Source of the DNA: Saccharothrix carnea
Lineage (GTDB): Bacteria > Actinomycetota > Actinomycetes > Mycobacteriales > Pseudonocardiaceae
DNA length: 64,000 nt
Direction of reading: 5' to 3'
NCBI RefSeq assembly: GCF_003014735.1
Contig: NZ_PYAX01000001.1
Span: 372,001 to 436,000 of the forward strand
In this document: one piece after another, positions 8,982-18,845 of the stretch
Position numbering within the stretch: position 1 is the stretch's first letter
Layout of the letters: every line of letters begins with the position of its first letter
Made by a program: the position numbers and the translations under genes
Notes under the pieces: generated by a model
Told to the model about the DNA's origin: nothing
The model's database searches: none
What the model saw: only the letters and a program-made list of their open reading frames with translations

Positions 8982-10178
8982 TCACTGGAAGAGCTTGATG
9001 GGGTTGACGATGTCGGCGGTGATCGTCAGCAGCGTGACCGACCCGCCGACGAAGATCACGAAGTAGGTCAACGGCAATAGTCGCAGGTAGTTGACCGGTG
9101 CGCCGGCCGGCAGCCCACGCAGCTTCCGGATCCAGTTTCGCACCCGTTCGTACAGGTTGACGGCGATGTGACCACCGTCAAGCGGCAGCAGCGGCAGGAG
9201 GTTGAACACACCCACGAAGAAGTTCAGCCCCGCCAGCATCAGCCAGAACAGCTGCCACAGGCCCCGGTCGACCGCCTCGCCGCCGAGCCTGCTCGCGCCG
9301 ACCACGCTGACCGGGCTGTCGATGTCGCGCTCGCCACCGCCGATGGCCTCGATCACGGCCGGGATCTTCTGCGGGAAGTTGATCAGGCCGCGCCAGGTGT
9401 TCTCGAACATCGTGCCGGTGAACTGGGTCGCGCCGCCGATCGCGGTGATCGCGTTGTACTCGAAGTTGCGCTGCTGGATGACGCCGATGGCGCCGACCTC
9501 TTCGGTGTAGCGCGTGCCGTCCTTGCGCTGCATCTCGCGCTCGACCCGGGCGACGTCGGCGGTGAGCGTCAGCTCCTCACCGTCGCGGAGCACCTTGAAC
9601 TCGGTCGTGCCCGTCCGCTCGCGGGTCTTGGTCAGCACGTCCGCCCACGTCGGCGTGGCCGCGCCACCCACCGCCACGATCTCGTCACCGACCTGGAAGC
9701 CCGCGTCCTTGGCCGGCGAGGGCGCACCGGGCGCGCACTCGGCGTCGGTGCTGCTCTGCACGCACGGGGCCACCTCCGCGATCAGCGCGGAGTCGCGCAG
9801 GTTCGGGATGCCCATGGTGAAGGCCATGAAGTACAGGATGATGAAGCCCACGATGAAGTGGGTGATGGAGCCCGCGGACAGCACCACCACGCGCTTCCAG
9901 GTCTTCTGCTTGTTGAACGCGCGGTGCTGGTCCTCCGGCGCGACCTCCTCCAGCGCGGTCATGCCGGTGATCTCGCAGAACCCGCCCGCCGGGATGGCCT
10001 TGATGCCGTACTCGGTCTCACCGCGGCGGAAGGACCAGATCTTCGGTCCGAACCCGATGAAGTACCGGGTCACCTTCATCCCGAACATCTTCGCCGTGGC
10101 CAGGTGGCCGAGCTCGTGCAGCGCGATGGAGATGCCGATGAGCAGGGCGAACAGCAGAATGCCCAGAAAAACGAGCAC
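8982..10178 (-). CDS. rip1: Site-2 intramembrane zinc metalloprotease (Rip1/RseP family)
   Basis: 398 aa. Catalytic HELGH sits in the first membrane helix and the distal Asp is in [12 protein letters not shown]. One PDZ domain lies between ([20 protein letters not shown]). The family cleaves membrane-bound anti-sigma factors; Rip1 of M. tuberculosis controls several sigma regulons and envelope lipids. I chose GTG 10178, with GAAGGGA upstream and 1 bp after the dxr stop, so it is probably translated together with dxr. Longer in-frame upstream starts would overlap dxr and add non-homologous residues. Confidence 0.95.
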   Translation of the reverse strand: MLVFLGILLFALLIGISIALHELGHLATAKMFGMKVTRYFIGFGPKIWSFRRGETEYGIKAIPAGGFCEITGMTALEEVAPEDQHRAFNKQKTWKRVVVLSAGSITHFIVGFIILYFMAFTMGIPNLRDSALIAEVAPCVQSSTDAECAPGAPSPAKDAGFQVGDEIVAVGGAATPTWADVLTKTRERTGTTEFKVLRDGEELTLTADVARVEREMQRKDGTRYTEEVGAIGVIQQRNFEYNAITAIGGATQFTGTMFENTWRGLINFPQKIPAVIEAIGGGERDIDSPVSVVGASRLGGEAVDRGLWQLFWLMLAGLNFFVGVFNLLPLLPLDGGHIAVNLYERVRNWIRKLRGLPAGAPVNYLRLLPLTYFVIFVGGSVTLLTITADIVNPIKLFQ

Positions 10179-10179
10179 G

Positions 10180-11400
10180 TCAGTCCCTTCCAGACCCCAC
10201 CGAAGTGGCCACGAGTTCCCGCGCCCGCGCCCGGGCCCATTGCTCCGCCGCGAGGACTTCGTCGACGTCGACCGGCTCATGCGCCCAGCCGTCCGCCTCC
10301 GCGAGCACCCGTTCGACAGTGTCCACGATGGAGGTGAACGACGTGCCGCCGCCGAGGAACACCGCGACCGCTTCCTCGTTCGCCGCGTTGTAGACCGCCG
10401 GGAGGCAGCCACCGCCGGAGCCCGCCTGCCTGGCCAGCCGCACCGCCGGGAACGTCTCGTCGTCCAGCGGCTCGAACGTCCACGCGGTCGCGACGTCGAA
10501 AGTACACGCGGCGGCGGCGCCGGGGACGCGGTCGGGCCAGCCCAGGGCCAGTGCGATCGGCAGCTTCATGTCCGGCGGGCTGGCCTGGGCGAGCGTGGAG
10601 CCGTCGGTGAAGGTGACCATCGAGTGCACGATCGACTGCGGGTGCACGACCACGTCGATGCGCTCGTAGGGCACGCCGAACAGCAGCTGCGCCTCGATCA
10701 GCTCCAGCCCCTTGTTGACCAGGGTGGCCGAGTTGATGGTGATGACCGGGCCCATCGACCACGTCGGGTGCGCCATGGCCTCACGCGCGGTGACGTCGGC
10801 GAGGTCGGCGCGGGTCCGGCCGCGGAACGGGCCGCCGGACGCGGTGAGCACGAGCTTGGCCACCTCGTCTGCCCGGCCGCCGCGCAGGCACTGGGCCAGC
10901 GCGGAGTGCTCGGAGTCGACCGGCACGAGCTGGCCCGGCTTGGCCGCCTTGAGCACCAGCGGACCGCCCGCGATCAGCGATTCCTTGTTGGCCAGGGCGA
11001 GCGTGGCGCCCGTCTTGAGGGCGTGCAGCGTCGGCGCCAGGCCGATGGAGCCGGTGATGCCGTTGAGCACCACGTCGGCGGGGGTGGAGTCGACCAGGTC
11101 GGTCATGGCGGTCGGGCCGGCGAGGATGCGCGGCAGCTTGAACGCGCCCTGCGGGTAGCCGCGCTTCTGCGCCTCGGCGTAGAGGGCGAGCGTGACGTCC
11201 TCGACCGCGGTGGCCCTTGCAACGGCCACGGCCCGCACGCCGAACTCGACGGCCTGGGCGGCGAGGGCGGCCGGGTCCGCGCCGCCGGCGGCCAGGCCGA
11301 CCACGGAGAACCGGTCGCGGTTGGCGGCGATGACGTCGAGGGCCTGGGTGCCGACCGACCCGGTCGACCCGAGGACCAGGACGGTGCGTGGTGTGCTCAT
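10180..11400 (-). CDS. dxr: 1-deoxy-D-xylulose 5-phosphate reductoisomerase
   Basis: 406 aa. It catalyses the committed step of the MEP pathway, making 2-C-methyl-D-erythritol 4-phosphate with NADPH. The N-terminal nucleotide motif is [27 protein letters not shown] and GGPFRGRT match the metal and substrate sites, and [13 protein letters not shown] is the family signature. The MST start at 11400 gives the usual length; a GTG just upstream is possible. It begins the dxr-rip1-ispG run and is divergent from the GlsB-like gene. Confidence 0.97.
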   Translation of the reverse strand: MSTPRTVLVLGSTGSVGTQALDVIAANRDRFSVVGLAAGGADPAALAAQAVEFGVRAVAVARATAVEDVTLALYAEAQKRGYPQGAFKLPRILAGPTAMTDLVDSTPADVVLNGITGSIGLAPTLHALKTGATLALANKESLIAGGPLVLKAAKPGQLVPVDSEHSALAQCLRGGRADEVAKLVLTASGGPFRGRTRADLADVTAREAMAHPTWSMGPVITINSATLVNKGLELIEAQLLFGVPYERIDVVVHPQSIVHSMVTFTDGSTLAQASPPDMKLPIALALGWPDRVPGAAAACTFDVATAWTFEPLDDETFPAVRLARQAGSGGGCLPAVYNAANEEAVAVFLGGGTSFTSIVDTVERVLAEADGWAHEPVDVDEVLAAEQWARARARELVATSVGSGRD

Positions 11401-11554
11401 CACCACCCATTGTGGCCGAACCATCCTGATAGCCCGCACAGCGGTACTTCGATAACGGAACGGTAACGAACGCGTGGTCTCACCCGAACGTGGGCATTCC
11501 TCGATCAAGCGCCCGACGGATCCGCCCGTCGCGGCCATCAGGAAGGAGAGCCCC

Positions 11555-11821
11555 GTGGGCATCTTGGGTTGGATCGTCCTCGGCCTCATCGCGGGTGCCA
11601 TCGCCAAGGCCATCATGCCTGGTCGGGACCCCGGCGGCATCATCATCACGATGCTGCTCGGCATTGTCGGCGCCATCATCGGTGGTTTCGTCGGCCGTGC
11701 CATCTTCGGGACCGACATCAACACGTTCTTCGACCTGAGCACTTGGCTGCTCGCCATCCTCGGCTCGCTGATCGTGCTGGGCATCTACCGCATGGTGACC
11801 GGTTCCCGAGCCAGGGCATGA
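11555..11821 (+). CDS. GlsB/YeaQ/YmgE-family small membrane protein
   Basis: 88 aa, three predicted helices rich in glycine. The N-terminus [20 protein letters not shown] and the central [18 protein letters not shown] are typical of transglycosylase-associated (GlsB/YmgE) proteins, which are stress-linked inner membrane proteins of unclear activity. GTG 11555 has AGGAAGGAG upstream, a strong ribosome site. It is a single gene, divergent from dxr, and ends before a hairpin shared with the convergent response regulator. Confidence 0.88.
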   Translation: MGILGWIVLGLIAGAIAKAIMPGRDPGGIIITMLLGIVGAIIGGFVGRAIFGTDINTFFDLSTWLLAILGSLIVLGIYRMVTGSRARA

Positions 11822-11849
11822 CGACGTCCGGAGCAGACAACCACTCTGA

Positions 11850-11881
11850 GTGTGCCCCGTCGAGAAATCGGCGGGGCACAC
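11850..11881. terminator. Bidirectional hairpin terminator
   Basis: GTGTGCCCCG (11850-11859) pairs perfectly with CGGGGCACAC (11872-11881) around a 12-base loop. It lies between the convergent GlsB-like gene and the response regulator and can serve both strands. Confidence 0.75.
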
Positions 11882-11893
11882 CCATGTCCGGGC

Positions 11894-12544
11894 TCAGTTC
11901 GCCAGGCCCGCGTCCCGCGCCAGCAACGCCGCCTGCACCCGGTTGGTGAGCCCGAGCTTGGCCAACAGCCTGCTCACGTAGGTCTTCACGGTCGCCTCGC
12001 TCATGTGCAGCCGCTGCCCGACGTCGGCGTTCGACATGCCGAGCCCGAGCAGCGACAGCACCTCGACCTCGCGATCGGTCAGCCCTTCGACCTGGCGCAT
12101 CGCCTCCTGGCGGCGCGGCTGGCCGACCTGAGCCACCATCCCCACCACCCGGCTCGTCACCATGGGTGACAGATACGCCTCGCCCGAGTGAACCGCCCGC
12201 ACAGCGCGTAGCAACTCCTCCGGGGCGGAGTCCTTCAGCAGGAAGCCCGCGGCGCCGTCTGACAGCGCCCGGACGATGTTGTCGTCCTCGCCGAACGTGG
12301 TGAGCATCACCACCCGCACCGAAGGCGCGACGGTGCGCAGCTCGCGTGCCGCGGCCAGGCCGTCCAGGCGGGGCATCCGGATGTCGAGCACGGCGACGTC
12401 CACCCGCCGTTCCAGCGCGATGCGCACGGCTTCCCGGCCGTCACCGGCCTCCGCGACCAGCTCGATGTCGTCGGCGGTGCCGAGGATGGCCTTGATGCCC
12501 GCGCGCATCAGCGGCTCGTCGTCGGCGATGAGGACCCGGATCAC
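11894..12544 (-). CDS. NarL/FixJ-family response regulator
   Basis: 216 aa. The receiver domain has the acidic pair ADDE, the phosphoacceptor Asp54 in VLDIRMPRLDG, and Lys in LLKDSAP. A LuxR-type helix-turn-helix follows (LTDREVEVLSLLGLGMSNADVGQRLHMSEATVKTYVSRLLAKL). GTG 12544 follows the kinase stop by two bases, so kinase and regulator are co-translated. The target genes are unknown; autoregulation or control of the adjacent transporter is possible but not shown. Confidence 0.95.
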   Translation of the reverse strand: MIRVLIADDEPLMRAGIKAILGTADDIELVAEAGDGREAVRIALERRVDVAVLDIRMPRLDGLAAARELRTVAPSVRVVMLTTFGEDDNIVRALSDGAAGFLLKDSAPEELLRAVRAVHSGEAYLSPMVTSRVVGMVAQVGQPRRQEAMRQVEGLTDREVEVLSLLGLGMSNADVGQRLHMSEATVKTYVSRLLAKLGLTNRVQAALLARDAGLAN

Positions 12545-12546
12545 GT

Positions 12547-14208
12547 TCACATCCCCTGCAGGTGGGTTTTCTTCTCGACCAGGGTGCCGTTCGCGAAGCA
12601 GAACCGCACGATCTTGGTCGCACGCGAGGAGTACGTCTGCACGTCGGCCACGCGGTACTCGCACTCCGCTCCGGCCGGCTCCGGCGCGGCGTCGGACGTG
12701 ATGTCGCCCAGCGGCGGCTCGGCACCGCCCGGCAGCCTGGCCATCACCTCGGCCTGCGACTGTCCGACCGACACCGAGTCGTACAACTCCTCCGACACCA
12801 CCTTGGTGACGGGCTGCGACCCGATCCACGTGTAGCCGCCGACGACCACCAGCACCACGATCCCGGCCAGCACGATCGAGCCGACGCCCGCCCACTTGCG
12901 GATGCCGGTCGGCTTGGCCGGTTCGGGCTGCTCCTCGTCGGACGGCTCGTCGCTCGCCGCCGCGGTGTCCTCGTACGGCAGCACGGCCGCGATCCGGAAC
13001 CCGCCGGTCGGCAGCTCGCCGACGTGCAGCATGCCGCCCGCCAGCCGCACCCGCTCACCCAGCCCGATCAGGCCGAACCCGCCGCCGCTGGGCAGCTTGG
13101 CGCGGGGCGGGTTGTTGCGCACCTCCACCACCAGCGCGTCCGGCTCGTACTTCACGGTCACCTGCACGCTCGCGCCCGGCGCGTGCTTGTTGGCGTTGGT
13201 CAGGCCCTCCTGCGCGATGCGGTACGCGGCGTGGCTGACCTTCGCGGGCAGCGGCACGGCCTGCCCGCCGCGGACGAGGCTGACCCGCACACCGGCCCGC
13301 CGGGCGCCGTCGACCAGCTCGTCGATCGCGTCCACCGTCCGATTGTCGGTTCCGCCGACGGTGGTGCGGCGGACCTGGTCCTCCTCGGGCTCCTCGTCAC
13401 GCCGCAGCACGCCGATGACGCCGCGCAGCTCCTCCATCGCGGTCAGGGCCGCGCTGCGCAGCACCTGCACCGCCTCGCGCTGCCGTTCGCCGAGACCGGA
13501 GTCCAGGGCCAGCGCGCCCGCGTGCACGGAGATGAGGCTGAGCCGGTGGCCGAGGCTGTCGTGCATGTCCTGGGCGATCCGGTTGCGCTCGCGCAGCCTG
13601 ACCTGGCGCGACACCATCCGCCGCTCGCGCACCACCCGCTCCTCGCGCTCCTGCAGGGCCGCGACCAGGGCGTTGCGCTGGGCCGCGTACCGGCCGACCA
13701 GGAACGGCAGTGCCACCACCATGCCGTAGACGGTCAGCATCACGAACTGGCCGAACGGCCCGGAGAGGCCGGGCGTGGACACGCCCCAGGCGAACATGTG
13801 CAGGGCGAGCGCGAGGACCGCGGTGAGCAGCGAGCGCTGCCACGGCGCGATCCGGTAGCCGGCGGCGTAGGACAGCATGAGCACCAGGACGACGCCGCCG
13901 TGGTCGGCGCTGAAGACGACCCACGTGGCGATCAGCAGGGCCAGCGCGGGGAACAGCAGCCTGGTCAGGAAGATCGTCACGTACCCGACGCCCAGCGCGA
14001 TCAGCGTCCACCCGGACAGCCGCCCGTTGCTCGCGAACCAGCCGGGCCACACGTCCAGGGTGAGGATCGCGAGGACGGCCAGCACCTCGCGGCCCACCCG
14101 CCAGGGCGTGACCTGGCCGAGGCGTTCGGCGTGGGTGCGCAGGAACGCGGCGGGCGCCTCCCGGAGGTCCGGCAGGGCGGGCCGGAGCCGCTGAACGACA
14201 GAGGTCAC
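12547..14208 (-). CDS. Membrane sensor histidine kinase (HisKA_3) with an extra C-terminal exported domain
   Basis: 553 aa. Five or six N-terminal membrane helices (residues about 40-175) lead into a coiled segment, the HisKA_3 motif with His216 (RNRIAQDMHDSLGHRLSL) and a HATPase domain (NKHAPG, GGGFGLIGLGERV). Unusually, the protein continues with an acidic linker, a further membrane helix (VGSIVLAGIVVLVVVGGYTWIG) and about 85 residues predicted outside, containing SVSVGQSQAEVMARLPGG and two cysteines (CEYR, RFCF). The start at 14208 (GTG) has a weak ribosome site. It begins 20 bp after the potC-like stop on the same strand. Confidence 0.9.
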   Translation of the reverse strand: MTSVVQRLRPALPDLREAPAAFLRTHAERLGQVTPWRVGREVLAVLAILTLDVWPGWFASNGRLSGWTLIALGVGYVTIFLTRLLFPALALLIATWVVFSADHGGVVLVLMLSYAAGYRIAPWQRSLLTAVLALALHMFAWGVSTPGLSGPFGQFVMLTVYGMVVALPFLVGRYAAQRNALVAALQEREERVVRERRMVSRQVRLRERNRIAQDMHDSLGHRLSLISVHAGALALDSGLGERQREAVQVLRSAALTAMEELRGVIGVLRRDEEPEEDQVRRTTVGGTDNRTVDAIDELVDGARRAGVRVSLVRGGQAVPLPAKVSHAAYRIAQEGLTNANKHAPGASVQVTVKYEPDALVVEVRNNPPRAKLPSGGGFGLIGLGERVRLAGGMLHVGELPTGGFRIAAVLPYEDTAAASDEPSDEEQPEPAKPTGIRKWAGVGSIVLAGIVVLVVVGGYTWIGSQPVTKVVSEELYDSVSVGQSQAEVMARLPGGAEPPLGDITSDAAPEPAGAECEYRVADVQTYSSRATKIVRFCFANGTLVEKKTHLQGM

Positions 14209-14228
14209 AGGGCACCACGGTAGGAGAC

Positions 14229-15074
14229 CTACCCGCCGGTCGGCCGCGTTCCTTGGTCTCGACCGCTTCCGACGAAAGTTGACGCAGGTGACGCGCGTCG
14301 GGCGCGCCAGGCGACGACGAGCACGCCCGCGATCAGCACGGCCGCGCTCACCGCCACCATCAGCGTCGACAGCGCGACGATCTCCGGCGACACGCCCCGC
14401 CGGCCGGCCTGGGCGTACACGAACACCGGCAGCGTGGTGGAGCCCACACCGGTCAGGTAGCTGGACGTCACCACGTCGTCGAACGACAGCAGGAACGCGA
14501 ACGCCGCCCCGGCCGCCACCGCGGGCGCGACCAGCGGCAACGTGACGGTGCGGAACGCCACCAGCGGGCTCGCGCCGAGGTCGGCGGCGGCCTCTTCGAG
14601 GCGGGGGTCCAGCCCGGCCACCCTGGCGCGCACCACGACCACCACGAAGCTCAGCGAGAACGCCACGTGCGCGGCCAGCAGGGCGCCGAACCCGAGCGGG
14701 ATGCCCGCCAGCTTCACGCAGAACCCGAGCAGCGCCACCCCCAGCACCACCTCGGGCACCACGAGCGGCAGGCTCAGCAGCACCGTCCACGCGCCCCGGC
14801 CGGGGAACGCGCGGCGCAGCCCGAAGGCGGCGAGCGTGCCGATGGCGGTGGCGACCACGGCGCTCGTCGCGGCCAGCCGCAGGCTCAGCCCCAGCGCGTC
14901 GAGCACGCGCGCGTCGCCGAACAGCTCGACGTACCAGCGGGTGGACAGCCCGGTGACGCGGCTCAGCGACCGCGAGTCGTTGAACGAGACCAGCGCCAGC
15001 CACCCGATCGGCGCGTAGAGGAACCCGAACACCAGCGCGGCGACCACGCCCAGCACCCACGGCCGCCGGCTCAC
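14229..15074 (-). CDS. potC: ABC transporter permease, spermidine/putrescine type (PotC-like)
   Basis: 281 aa with six predicted membrane helices. The EAA loop (DPRLEEAAADLGASPLVAFRTVTLP) contacts the ATPase. Together with the PotB-like, PotD-like and PotA-like proteins it forms a complete importer. PotC-type features include the short N-terminus and FNDSRSLSRVTGLSTRWYVELF. The GTG start overlaps the potB stop. The substrate class is polyamine or similar, inferred from family only. The kinase gene follows after 20 bp. Confidence 0.9.
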   Translation of the reverse strand: MSRRPWVLGVVAALVFGFLYAPIGWLALVSFNDSRSLSRVTGLSTRWYVELFGDARVLDALGLSLRLAATSAVVATAIGTLAAFGLRRAFPGRGAWTVLLSLPLVVPEVVLGVALLGFCVKLAGIPLGFGALLAAHVAFSLSFVVVVVRARVAGLDPRLEEAAADLGASPLVAFRTVTLPLVAPAVAAGAAFAFLLSFDDVVTSSYLTGVGSTTLPVFVYAQAGRRGVSPEIVALSTLMVAVSAAVLIAGVLVVAWRARRASPASTFVGSGRDQGTRPTGG

Positions 15075-15916
15075 AGCACGTCCTCGCCCCGCCGACCGCG
15101 AAGCACCAGCACGACCGCCACCAGGACCAGCAGCACCACCGCCATCGCCGACCCGAGCGGCCAGTTGTTGCCGCCGCGGAACTGGTCGTCGATCACGCTG
15201 CCGAACGTCGACTGGCCCACCCCGCCGAGCAGCTTCGGCGTCACGAAATCACCCGCGGACGGCACGAAGACCAGCAACGACCCGGCCAGCACTCCCGGGA
15301 ACACGCCGGGCAGCACCACCCGCAGGAACGTCGACGCCCGCCCGTGCCCCAGGTCGTAGGACGCCTCCACCTGCCGGTGGTCGAACCGCTCGCACGCCAC
15401 GTACAGGGGCAGCACCATGAACGGCAGGAACCCGTACGTCAGCCCCACCACCACCGCGCCGTGCGTCAGCAGGAACCCGCCGTCACGGTCGAGCCCCACG
15501 GCGCCCAGCAGCAGGTTGACCAGGCCGTCACCGTCCAGCAGGGCCTTCCACGCGTAGATCCGGGCCAGGTAGCTCGACCAGAACGGCACCAGCACCGCCA
15601 CCAGCAGCGCGGTCCGCAGCCGCCCGCCGTGCCGGGCGATGAACCACGCCAGCGGGAAGCCCAGGATCAGGCACAACGCCGTGGTCGCGCCCGCGTAGGC
15701 CAGCGTCCGGCCGAAGATCGGCAGGAACGCCGGGTCCAGCGCGGTCGCGTACGCCCGCAGCGTCCACGGCAGCACGCCACGCGCCACGCCGGTGTCGCGG
15801 GTGGCGAAGCTGAACTGCACCACCAGCGCCAGCGGCGCGATCAGGAACAGGCCGAGCCACACCCCGGTCGGCGCGAGCAGACCCGTGGCGACCAGCCACC
15901 GCGGCCGGGCCGTCAA
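15071..15916 (-). CDS. potB: ABC transporter permease, spermidine/putrescine type (PotB-like)
   Basis: 281 aa, six helices. The sequence FSFATRDTGVARGVLPWTLRAYATAL precedes the core, and the EAA loop is EASYDLGHGRASTFLRVVLPGVFPG. TTG 15916 overlaps the TGA of the binding-protein gene, so translation is probably coupled. It pairs with the PotC-like permease as the membrane heterodimer. Confidence 0.9.
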   Translation of the reverse strand: MTARPRWLVATGLLAPTGVWLGLFLIAPLALVVQFSFATRDTGVARGVLPWTLRAYATALDPAFLPIFGRTLAYAGATTALCLILGFPLAWFIARHGGRLRTALLVAVLVPFWSSYLARIYAWKALLDGDGLVNLLLGAVGLDRDGGFLLTHGAVVVGLTYGFLPFMVLPLYVACERFDHRQVEASYDLGHGRASTFLRVVLPGVFPGVLAGSLLVFVPSAGDFVTPKLLGGVGQSTFGSVIDDQFRGGNNWPLGSAMAVVLLVLVAVVLVLRGRRGEDVL

Positions 15917-17067
15917 CCGGTCTTCACCCTGGTCCAGGCGTCGGCGTAGCGGGCCTCCACGTCCGCGCCGAGGTCCTTGGTGAACGGCAGCTTGGCCAGT
16001 TGCTCGTCCGGCGGGTAGACCAGCGGGTCGTCGAGCAGCTCGGGGTCGATCAAGGGCTTGGCGGCCTCGTTCGGGCTGCCGTAGCGGATGGCGTTGGCCA
16101 GCGCGGCGCCGACCGCCGGGTCCAGCACGTAGTCGATGAACTTGTGCGCGTTCTCCGCGTGCGGCGCGTCCTTCGGCACGCACAGCAGGTCCACGTACGA
16201 CAGGCCGCCCTCGACCGGGATGGCGTAGGCCAGGTCCTCGTTCGCCTCGCGGGCCTGGAACGCGTCGCCGGAGTACGCCTGGGCCAGCGGCACCTGACCG
16301 GAGGTGAGCGGCTCGATCACGTCCGAGGTGATCTGGCCGAGCTTCTCCTTCAGCTCCAGCAGGACCTCCACCGCCTCGGCGAGCTGCTTCTCGTCGGTGG
16401 TGTTCGGGTCGTGGCCGAGCATGAGCAGGCCGAGCGCCATCGCGTCGCGCGCCTCGTCCAGGATCGTGCTGCGGCCCTGCGCGGCGGCCAGGTCGTAGGC
16501 TGAGAACCCGGTCACCTCGCCGAGCTGCGACTTCGAGTACGCCAGGCCGGTGGTGCCCCACGCCCACGGCACCGAGTGGGCGTGGCCCGGGTCGTAGTCG
16601 GCCTCGGTGAACCGCTTGCCCACGTTCTCCAGGTTCGGCAGCAGGTCGTGGTCCAGCGGGGAGAGCAGCCCGGAGCGCAGGAACCGGCGCAGGAAGTTGT
16701 CGCTGGGCACCACCAGGTCGTACCCGGCCGCGCCGGAAGCGATCTTGGCTTCCATCTCGTCGTTGGAGCTGAAGTTGTCGTAGGTGACGTCGATGCCCGA
16801 GGCGTCGGTGAAGCCGGACAGCGTCTCGGGCGCGATGTAGTCGGTCCAGTTGTAGAAGTTGAGCTTCGGCTCGGCGATCGCGTTGGTCGCCTTGGTGCTC
16901 GACGCGGGCGTCGTGCTGCTCGTGGCGGTCGACGGTGCCTCGCCGACACCGCACGCCCCGGTGGCGGCCAGTGCGAAGAACGCCGTCGACCGCAGCATCG
17001 TCCGCCGGGTCACGCGCGGGTTCCCGGTGTCCCAGAGGCGGGCGATCCGGAGGTGCTTCTCAGTCAT
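15913..17067 (-). CDS. potD: Extracellular polyamine-type substrate-binding lipoprotein (PotD-like), Tat signal
   Basis: 384 aa. The N-terminus has a twin-arginine motif (TRRTMLRSTAFFALAATGAC) ending in a lipobox-like Cys, so it is probably exported folded and lipidated. The mature part contains LNFYNWTDYIAPETLSGF and IDVTYDNFSSNDEMEAKI, hallmarks of PotD/PotF binding proteins. It presents substrate to the permeases. The start codon overlaps the end of potA by 8 bp. No other Tat substrate was noted nearby. Confidence 0.93.
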   Translation of the reverse strand: MTEKHLRIARLWDTGNPRVTRRTMLRSTAFFALAATGACGVGEAPSTATSSTTPASSTKATNAIAEPKLNFYNWTDYIAPETLSGFTDASGIDVTYDNFSSNDEMEAKIASGAAGYDLVVPSDNFLRRFLRSGLLSPLDHDLLPNLENVGKRFTEADYDPGHAHSVPWAWGTTGLAYSKSQLGEVTGFSAYDLAAAQGRSTILDEARDAMALGLLMLGHDPNTTDEKQLAEAVEVLLELKEKLGQITSDVIEPLTSGQVPLAQAYSGDAFQAREANEDLAYAIPVEGGLSYVDLLCVPKDAPHAENAHKFIDYVLDPAVGAALANAIRYGSPNEAAKPLIDPELLDDPLVYPPDEQLAKLPFTKDLGADVEARYADAWTRVKTG

Positions 17068-18235
17068 CCAAACCCTCTCTTGGGGTGCTCCCCAGCAGCA
17101 CGGTGAAGTCGGGGTCCCAGGCCATCCGCACGGGCTGGCCCGGCGAGCCCGCGTCGGCGACGCGGTGGGTGTTCTGGACGAACGCGACCAGCTCCGCGCC
17201 GCCCGGCACGTCCACCACGTACTGCGTGGACACGCCCGCGTACACGACGTCGCGGACCGTGCCGGTGAGCACGCACCAGCCGGTGGGCGGCTCGTCGGCG
17301 AGGTCGTGCAGGTGCACCTTCTCCGGGCGCACGGTCGCCGCGACGCGCTGCCCGTGGCGGATCACGTGGCCGTTCAGCGGTGCTCTGAGGCCGGTGACGC
17401 CCGGCGCGTCCAGCACCACCCAGCGACCGTCCACACCGGACACTTCCGCGTCCAGGATGTTGGAGGTGCCGATGAACCCGGCGACGAACCGGGTGGCCGG
17501 GCGCTCGTAGACGTCCTCCGGGTAGCCGACCTGCGCCAGCCGGCCCGCGTTCATCACGGCGACGCGGTGGGACAGCACCAGCGCCTCTTCCTGGTCGTGC
17601 GTGACGTAGAGGAACGTGGTGCCGACCTCGCGCTGGATGCGCATCAGCTCGATCTGCAACTCCTTGCGCAGCACCGCGTCCAACGCGCCCAGCGGCTCGT
17701 CCAGGAGCAACAGCCGCGGTCCGGCCGCCAGCGCGCGGGCGATCGCGACGCGTTGCTGCTGGCCGCCGGACAGCTGCGCGGGTCGCCGCTTGGCGTACCG
17801 GTCGAGCCGGACCAGCTCCAGGTGCTCGCCCACCACCTGCTTCAGCCGCGCACCGCGCACGCCCTTGCGCTTGACGCCGTAGGCGACGTTGTCCCACACC
17901 GAGAGGTGCGGGAACAGGGCGTAGGACTGGAAGACCGTGTTCACGTCACGCCGGTAGGGCGGCACGCCGACGACGTCCACCCCGTCCAGCTCGATCCGGC
18001 CCGCGGTCGGGTCCTCGAACCCGGCGATCATGCGCAGCAACGTCGTCTTGCCGCAGCCGGACGGGCCGAGGACGGAGAAGAACTCGCCTTCGTGGATCCG
18101 CAACGTGACGTCGTCCACCGCGGTCTGGTCGGCGAAGCGCTTGGTGACGCCGTGGAGGCCGACTTCGACCGGCGCGAAGGTGTCCGGCGTGCGGCCTTCG
18201 GCCGGGTGGAAGCCTGTTACCGGCTGTTCGGTCAA
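17060..18235 (-). CDS. potA: ABC transporter ATP-binding protein, spermidine/putrescine type (PotA-like)
   Basis: 391 aa. Walker A GPSGCGKTT, signature LSGGQQQR, Walker B LLLLDEPLGALD, and the switch His in YVTHDQEEAL are all present. A C-terminal TOBE domain follows (RPEKVHLHD). It energises the PotBC permease and starts the four-gene operon. The apparent start is TTG 18235 with AGG close by; an initiation slightly downstream cannot be excluded. The gene is divergent from the DUF2631 gene. Confidence 0.93.
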   Translation of the reverse strand: MTEQPVTGFHPAEGRTPDTFAPVEVGLHGVTKRFADQTAVDDVTLRIHEGEFFSVLGPSGCGKTTLLRMIAGFEDPTAGRIELDGVDVVGVPPYRRDVNTVFQSYALFPHLSVWDNVAYGVKRKGVRGARLKQVVGEHLELVRLDRYAKRRPAQLSGGQQQRVAIARALAAGPRLLLLDEPLGALDAVLRKELQIELMRIQREVGTTFLYVTHDQEEALVLSHRVAVMNAGRLAQVGYPEDVYERPATRFVAGFIGTSNILDAEVSGVDGRWVVLDAPGVTGLRAPLNGHVIRHGQRVAATVRPEKVHLHDLADEPPTGWCVLTGTVRDVVYAGVSTQYVVDVPGGAELVAFVQNTHRVADAGSPGQPVRMAWDPDFTVLLGSTPREGLDD

Positions 18236-18380
18236 CCTCGTCGCCTTTCTGGGCAGTCTGGTGCCCGTTCCGGCCTGGCGGGGTGCGGCGAATACGCGGC
18301 GAACTCGCGCGCGGGCCGAGGGTAGACGTCACGGCGGTGCCGCGCACCTCACGTCTCGTGTGGAAGGCGCGTGTGCGACG

Positions 18381-18701
18381 ATGACGGCGGTGGAGAACCC
18401 CTTGTCGGGGTTGAACGTGATCGGGCAGGAAGGTCGTGCGGCTGTGTCTTCGTCCTCGGAACTGGACAAGCGTCCGTCGGTCGACCCCCACGAAGAGCCT
18501 TCGGCCGAGTGGGGTTGGCACGGTGGCTTCCCCAAGGGCATCAAGATCGCGGGCTGGCTCTCCACCCTGGCCGTGTTCTCCCTGCTGATCGGCAACCACC
18601 ACGGCCGAACCGAAGACCTCTGGGTCGTCCTCACGGGCATCACCATGGCTGCCCTGCTGATCTGGGACCAGGTCCGCAGCCGCACCTCCTGGCGCCGCTA
18701 G
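18381..18701 (+). CDS. DUF2631-family small membrane protein
   Basis: About 106 aa. The conserved family core is visible: PSAEWGWHGG, two membrane helices (AGWLSTLAVFSLLIGN; WVVLTGITMAALLIWDQV) with NHHGRTEDLW between, and a basic C-terminus SRTSWRR. The family is restricted to actinobacteria and has no known role. ATG 18381 has GGAAGG 14 bases upstream; GTG 18442 with AGGAAGG is an alternative that would remove a poorly conserved N-terminal stretch. Confidence 0.8.
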   Translation: MTAVENPLSGLNVIGQEGRAAVSSSSELDKRPSVDPHEEPSAEWGWHGGFPKGIKIAGWLSTLAVFSLLIGNHHGRTEDLWVVLTGITMAALLIWDQVRSRTSWRR

Positions 18702-18845
18702 CCCCGGCGTCGCGGCCGATCCACCTTGCGGCGCACCATTGGCCGGCCGCCGACGAACTACCGACGACTCGCTCCGCAGGGGACGGCTGACCAGCTCGGA
18801 ACCCGACCTGCCTGATAGGACAGCGATGGCCGTGAGGTGATCGAG

